A stretch of 9,828 bases of DNA from an uncultured bacterium (lineage in GTDB: Bacteria > Cyanobacteriota > Vampirovibrionia > Gastranaerophilales > Gastranaerophilaceae). The stretch lies in the NCBI GenBank assembly GCA_900547585.1, contig URHD01000071.1:1-9828 (forward strand), given 5' to 3'. The notes under the pieces were generated by a model. That model searched no databases. It was given only the letters and a program-made list of their open reading frames with translations, and had not been told where the DNA came from. Shown one piece after another: positions 5,848 to 9,828 of the stretch; position 1 is the stretch's first letter, and each line of letters starts with the position of its first letter. A program made the translations under genes and the position numbers.

Positions 5848-6516
5848 ATGAAAGGCATAATTTTCGATTTTAACGGCACGCTTTTCTATGATACGCCAAA
5901 ACACATAGAAGCCTGGCGCGAATACTCAAAACGTCTGCGCGGAACGCCATTTTCCGATGAGGAAATGGAAAAACACATGCTCGGGCATACAAATGATGAC
6001 ATAATTGCCTATGCAATCGGTAAAAAGCCGGAAAAAGCTATGGCAAAAAAGCTTGCCGCTGAAAAAGAGGCTGTTTATCGTGATATGTGCAGAAAAGACA
6101 TGGAAAACACAAAACTCGTGAACGGAGCTGCTGAATTGCTTGATTTTCTGGTAGAAAACAGCATTCCTCATACGATTGCGACTGCTTCTGAGATTAATAA
6201 CGTGAAATTTTTTATAGAAGTGTTCAATTTGCCGAAATGGTTTGATGCGGACAAAATTGTATTTGACGACGGTCATATGCCGAACAAACCCGCTCCTGAT
6301 ATTTATTTAAAAGCGGCAAAAATGCTGAATCTTGCGCCGGAAGATTGTATTGTTGTTGAGGACGCAATCGCAGGCATTGAAGCAGCAAAAAGTGCGGGAA
6401 TTGGCAAAATTATCGCAATCGTTCCAGAAGAAAAACGCGGATTTTTCGAAAATTATGAAGGCGTAAGCGGCGTTATCAGCGATTTTACGGAATTTGACCT
6501 AACGGTTTTCTGTTAA
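5848..6516 (+). CDS. HAD-superfamily hydrolase-like protein, beta-phosphoglucomutase-like, with DxN motif I
   Basis: This 222-residue HAD protein has a helical cap after motif I (subfamily I cap). Motif I is FDFNGTLF, with nucleophile D7. The usual second aspartate, the general acid/base two residues later, is N9. Motif II is TIATASE (around T112-S114), motif III is K147 in NKPAPDIY, and motif IV is VVEDAIAGIEAAKSAGIG with E171 and D172. I choose the ATG at 5848; an in-frame GTG at 5836 overlaps the nitroreductase and has no SD, whereas AGGTGG precedes the ATG. HAD members of this type are often annotated as phosphatases or phosphoglucomutases. The Asn suggests slow turnover or a different reaction, but I recall similar FDFNGTLF proteins in Firmicutes, so it may be a real subfamily. 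Confidence 0.9.
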   Translation: MKGIIFDFNGTLFYDTPKHIEAWREYSKRLRGTPFSDEEMEKHMLGHTNDDIIAYAIGKKPEKAMAKKLAAEKEAVYRDMCRKDMENTKLVNGAAELLDFLVENSIPHTIATASEINNVKFFIEVFNLPKWFDADKIVFDDGHMPNKPAPDIYLKAAKMLNLAPEDCIVVEDAIAGIEAAKSAGIGKIIAIVPEEKRGFFENYEGVSGVISDFTEFDLTVFC

Positions 6517-6546
6517 TTGCCCCGTAAAAAAACACCTGCATTGAAT

Positions 6547-6670
6547 GAAACTTCCGGTATATTTACTTTGGAGTGACTATGGAGGAGGGCTCTGAAAACG
6601 GTAAATATAACAAATATTCGTCGGATGCCCGGGGGAATCGGAACGGAAAAGTAAATATACCGGAAGTTTC
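6547..6670. repeat. 124-bp element with perfect 23-bp inverted repeats
   Basis: The 23-nt arms at 6547-6569 (begins GAAACTTCCGGTATATTTAC) and 6648-6670 are exact reverse complements. The 78-bp interior is GC-richer (GGAGGAGGGC, GCCCGGGGG) and holds no convincing gene. The element fills the space between the convergent HAD and SNF2 genes. It could be a MITE or transposon remnant, or a structured transcript end. I see no target-site duplication, and no T run adjoining either arm as a normal terminator would need. Confidence 0.8.
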
Positions 6671-6701
6671 TCCCCCCGCCCAGCGTTTTAACAGAAATCA
6701 A

Positions 6702-9671
6702 CTAATTCCCGCTGCCAAGCGAGAAAATCTTGTAAATTTCTTCATCTGAAAGCTCGGTAATAACCTTTTCGCCCTCAAATACGGCAACATTTGCGAGGTC
6801 TTTTTTGTTGTTTATCATCTCGTCGATTTTTTCTTCAAATGTACCGAGCGTTATGAACCTGTGAACCATAACGTTCTTGTCCTGACCGATTCTGTAGGTT
6901 CGGTCGGTCGCCTGATCTTCAACTGCAGGGTTCCACCAGAGGTCGTAATGGATTACGTTGGTCGCTGCAGTAAGGTTCAAACCGGTTCCGCCGGCTTTTA
7001 GCGAAAGAATCATTACATTGGAATCCGGATTTTCCTGAAAATCTTTAATAAGGTCTTCACGCTGGGTTCTGTTGAGCGAACCGTGGAAGAAAAGCGGATT
7101 TATGCCCAGTTCATCGTTCAAAATTTCAGTTAAGATGTTGCCCATTTCCTTGTACTGGGTGAAAATCAGCGTTTTTTCATTGTTTTCGAGGATGTTTTTT
7201 GTAATCGAAATAAGCTGTTCGGCCTTTCCTGACTGCTCTTTTGACATGTCGCCCGATTTTAAATACTGATACGGGTGGTTGCAAATCTGTTTCAATGCTG
7301 TAATCAGCTTGAAAATCATTCCGCGGCGGTTTATGCCGTTCAGTTTTGAAATATCGGACATCAAATTGTCCAAAACGCTCTGATATAGCGCTGCCTGGGG
7401 CTTGCTCAGGTAGCAGTATTCGTTCAGAACCATTTTCTCCGGCAAATCCGAAATAATCGTCTTGTCCGTTTTTAAACGGCGCAAAATAAACGGAGAAATC
7501 GCAAGCCTGAGCTTTTCCGCCCTGTCAGACTGCTTGAATTTTTCAATAGGAATCGCATAACCCTTTTGAAAATCGCGAATCGAGCCGAGATATCCACGGT
7601 TTATGAAATCAAAAATGCTCCATAGCTCGGTCAGTTTGTTTTCCACAGGTGTACCTGTCATTGCGATTTTTACATCGGATTTTATCATCTTCACAGCCTG
7701 AGTTTGCGATGTATCAGGGTTTTTGATGTTTTGGGCTTCGTCAATTACAAGCATTGACCACTTGTTTTTCTTAACTTCCTCAATATCTATGCGCAAAATC
7801 GCATAAGTGGTGATAATTACGTCCGCAGTTTTGTCGATTTTCCTGTCTATGCCGTGATAAATCGAGGTTTTCAGCTCAGGCGCAAAGTGGCTGATTTCTT
7901 TTACCCAGTTTCCCAGAAGTGTTGTCGGACAAACAACCAGAGCGGGCTGTTTGAGCTCTTTGTCTTCTTTGAGCTTGGCAATATAGCTGATAACCTGAAT
8001 CGTTTTACCGAGCCCCATGTCATCTGCCATGCAGCAGCCAAAACCTTTTTTAATATTTGTATAAAGCCATTTAAAACCGCGTTCCTGATATGGTCGAAGC
8101 ACGCCGATGAGGTTTTTCGGGGGCGGAACATCTTCTGTTTTGGTCAAATCTTTCAAAATGTTCGCAAATGCCTCGTCATAGTCAAATTCATAATCATCCA
8201 GCTGCTGGGAAAGCGCGGCATGGAGAATATCCATCTTATTCTGGTCAGTGATTTTCGGATTTTTGACTTTTTCGATAAGTTTTTCGTTTTCAGCTTTATC
8301 AATTAAAACATATTTATCCTTGTACTTGATAAGCCCCTGCGCGTCTTTTGTCAGGGCTTCATATTCTTCAACGGTAAGTTTTTCGTCACCGATTGCAATT
8401 GTGTATGAAAATTCAAACAAATCGTTCAAAACCGCATTCGAAGCGCCGTTGCCTGTGATAATATCGCGGAGTTCAACCATTCTTGAAGCCTTAACTTTGG
8501 CATTTATTGAGGCTCTCGGCGTGATTATGTGGTCGATTCCCTCGGGGAGAATGACTTCAATCGAGGCTTTTTGCAGATAATAAGAAATCTGAGCAATGAT
8601 TTTGTAAACCTCGTTCAAATTAAGCATGAGCGAGAAGTTATTTTCCTCCTCGTACAAATCCTCAATTTCCGGATAATATCTGGCGATGTAGGCGAGCTGT
8701 TTTTCAGTGAGGTTTGCAACTTCCTGGTTTGAATAATCCTCAAACGATTCGGTTTCTGCATAAATCGCTTGCATAAAGTGAGATTCGCCCGTTCTTTTGT
8801 TTCTGATAAGGATTTTTAGCTGATAGCTGTCGTCATCCAGCTTGATAATATGGAATTCTGGCGTAATTTCGTATTTCCCGATATAAATTTCATCCAGCCA
8901 TTCGGAAATCCCGAGCGCATAGTCCAATCCTCTTACATAACGCTTGTTTGAGGCGTCTTTTATGAAATAAATTGCGGCTTTTGCGTCTTTAAATTTGCCG
9001 GTTTTGAGTCCGAGGAATTTAAAAATAATAAAATTCAAATATTTATCAATAAGCTTGTCAATATTGAATTTTTCCTCGTTCAGCACGAATCCTTTCGGAA
9101 GATTGTTTCTGATTTCGTTAATATAATTAATTACATCTTTGTTTGTTTTGTAGATTTCGTATTTTATATTGAAAATGTTGTCCGTGTATTTTACAACTGG
9201 GATAAAATGCAATTTTTCAATGATTTTCAGGATAATTTGCGTAAATTTGTTCAAATAATTGAAACTTTCCGACCCGTCCTCAAAATCAAGAATTTCATTG
9301 AAGCTGGAGAAATATTCCCAGATGATTTCCGGTTTTACTTTGTAGCCGATTTCTTCACGTCCGTTGATTTCCATTATATTTGAGCTGAAACGGTAAAGCG
9401 AGCCTTTGGATTTTAAATAAAATTCAAAATTATTCGTCGGCGTAACGAAAAATTCGCCGTTTTCAAGCAGATAAAAATCCGTATTTCGCAAAGGCGTGTT
9501 GTTTGCGAGAAAAACGTTTTCAAATTCGTCCTCAAAAAGCTGGTAAATCGTGCTCAATTGCAGGCGAAAATCTTTATTTTCCATTCCGACGGGATTTTCG
9601 GTCAAATTTGCGAAAAGCTCGTCAATATTGTTCTTTTTTATATTCAAATTCATCGGCATAGTTAATTCCAT
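6702..9671 (-). CDS. SNF2-family DEAD/DEAH-like ATPase (DNA translocase), 989 aa
   Basis: This is a bacterial SNF2 ATPase of the stand-alone type. The C-terminal motor spans about residues 523-960. Motif I is DMGLGKT (551-557, K556), motif II is DEAQ (644-647) and motif III is TGTP (672-675). The second RecA lobe carries TLIFTQY (834-840), KAGGTGLNLTAA (892-903) and QATDRTYRIGQ (920-930). All the motor motifs are intact. Residues 1-520 have no signature I can name, but their position fits the SNF2-associated N-terminal region of bacterial members. Such proteins move along double-stranded DNA to remodel protein-DNA or polymerase complexes. The start is uncertain: ATGs at residues 1, 5 and 7 lie near an SD (GGAG) that is very close to the first. 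No restriction, methylase or nuclease partner is present, so a defence role is not supported here. Confidence 0.94.
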   Translation of the reverse strand: MELTMPMNLNIKKNNIDELFANLTENPVGMENKDFRLQLSTIYQLFEDEFENVFLANNTPLRNTDFYLLENGEFFVTPTNNFEFYLKSKGSLYRFSSNIMEINGREEIGYKVKPEIIWEYFSSFNEILDFEDGSESFNYLNKFTQIILKIIEKLHFIPVVKYTDNIFNIKYEIYKTNKDVINYINEIRNNLPKGFVLNEEKFNIDKLIDKYLNFIIFKFLGLKTGKFKDAKAAIYFIKDASNKRYVRGLDYALGISEWLDEIYIGKYEITPEFHIIKLDDDSYQLKILIRNKRTGESHFMQAIYAETESFEDYSNQEVANLTEKQLAYIARYYPEIEDLYEEENNFSLMLNLNEVYKIIAQISYYLQKASIEVILPEGIDHIITPRASINAKVKASRMVELRDIITGNGASNAVLNDLFEFSYTIAIGDEKLTVEEYEALTKDAQGLIKYKDKYVLIDKAENEKLIEKVKNPKITDQNKMDILHAALSQQLDDYEFDYDEAFANILKDLTKTEDVPPPKNLIGVLRPYQERGFKWLYTNIKKGFGCCMADDMGLGKTIQVISYIAKLKEDKELKQPALVVCPTTLLGNWVKEISHFAPELKTSIYHGIDRKIDKTADVIITTYAILRIDIEEVKKNKWSMLVIDEAQNIKNPDTSQTQAVKMIKSDVKIAMTGTPVENKLTELWSIFDFINRGYLGSIRDFQKGYAIPIEKFKQSDRAEKLRLAISPFILRRLKTDKTIISDLPEKMVLNEYCYLSKPQAALYQSVLDNLMSDISKLNGINRRGMIFKLITALKQICNHPYQYLKSGDMSKEQSGKAEQLISITKNILENNEKTLIFTQYKEMGNILTEILNDELGINPLFFHGSLNRTQREDLIKDFQENPDSNVMILSLKAGGTGLNLTAATNVIHYDLWWNPAVEDQATDRTYRIGQDKNVMVHRFITLGTFEEKIDEMINNKKDLANVAVFEGEKVITELSDEEIYKIFSLGSGN

Positions 9672-9684
9672 TCTCCGGTAATTA

Positions 9685-9714
9685 ATTATATCAAAAAATG
9701 GGAGAATTTGGAAA
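9685..9714 (-). promoter_or_regulatory. Probable promoter of the SNF2 gene
   Basis: On the minus strand, a consensus -10 TATAAT (9690-9685) sits 18 bp after a possible -35 TTTCCA (9714-9709), which matches at 4 of 6 positions. The predicted start near 9678 leaves a leader of about 7 nt before the first ATG, containing only GGAG. This short leader bears on whether the first ATG or the ATGs at residues 5 or 7 are used. Confidence 0.5.
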
Positions 9715-9737
9715 TTTGGTTGTAATTTTTTGCGGGA

Positions 9738-9784
9738 GCGTAAAAAGTAAAGAACATTAATTTTTCTAGCTCGATTCGCTTCGC
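9738..9784 (+). repeat. Third, diverged copy of the palindromic repeat family (half only)
   Basis: The 47 bases match the left arm and the first part of the loop of the 88-bp repeats, with 2 differences from copy 1, both in the arm. The loop segment CTAGCTCGATTCGCTTCGC is identical. The sequence then changes from CTCATAGGCGTCG to GTCTTGGATTCTTTCCGCTC, and no right arm is seen before the window ends. It lies 67 bases upstream of the SNF2 start. It is either a truncated copy or a relative with a different, longer loop that closes outside the window. Confidence 0.75.
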
Positions 9785-9828
9785 GTCTTGGATTCTTTCC
9801 GCTCCGCCGGAGTAACCTCCAGCTCCGC

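Noticed and set aside
6513..6701. A 62-codon minus-strand frame directly after the SNF2 stop.
   Set aside because: It would start at TTG without an SD and runs through both arms of the 124-bp inverted-repeat element, so the frame is probably accidental.
6702..9671. The SNF2 ATPase as part of a defence system such as DISARM-like modules.
   Set aside because: No methyltransferase, nuclease or other partner is present on either side within the window; the nearest genes are metabolic.

Overview
The window is AT-rich bacterial chromosome with closely packed genes, normal Shine-Dalgarno (SD) sites and a mostly housekeeping gene set. The class V aminotransferase resembles the one found in cyanobacteria. 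Together with the AT-rich, lysine-rich coding style, this suggests a non-photosynthetic relative of Cyanobacteria (Vampirovibrionia/Gastranaerophilales type). That placement is from memory of protein families and is uncertain; a Firmicutes-like host is the main alternative.

Layout. Positions 49-396 hold a minus-strand tRNA-Arg(ACG) with its terminator, a degenerate second tRNA 5' half upstream of it, and the promoter of the next gene. Positions 397-1545 (+) encode an alanine-glyoxylate/serine-pyruvate-type aminotransferase. It converges, across a bidirectional terminator, on a DegT/DnrJ/EryC1/StrS-type sugar aminotransferase (1705-2823, -). A small unrecognised gene (2909-3079, -) is divergent from the rpsF-ssb-rpsR operon (3289-4269, +), which ends in a good terminator. 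Positions 4334-4597 carry two near-identical 88-bp imperfect palindromes and a strong sigma70-type promoter. The promoter drives a probable three-gene unit: an unrecognised protein (4598-5323), a nitroreductase (5339-5842) and a HAD-family protein with an altered catalytic motif (5848-6516). A 124-bp element with perfect 23-bp inverted ends lies between that unit and a convergent 989-residue SNF2-family ATPase (6702-9671, -). A third copy of the palindrome family starts upstream of the SNF2 gene and runs towards the window end.

The genes do not form one obvious pathway. The clear functional unit is rpsF-ssb-rpsR: ribosomal proteins S6 and S18, which contact each other in the 30S subunit, flanking the single-strand DNA-binding protein. 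I see no CRISPR array, phage module, transposase or recognisable defence cassette. The most distinctive material is non-coding: two families of inverted-repeat elements in intergenic DNA, a broken tRNA copy, and a promoter whose predicted start coincides with an ATG. The DxN substitution in the HAD protein, the tryptophan-free SSB and the two unrecognised proteins are the main coding points worth a second look.
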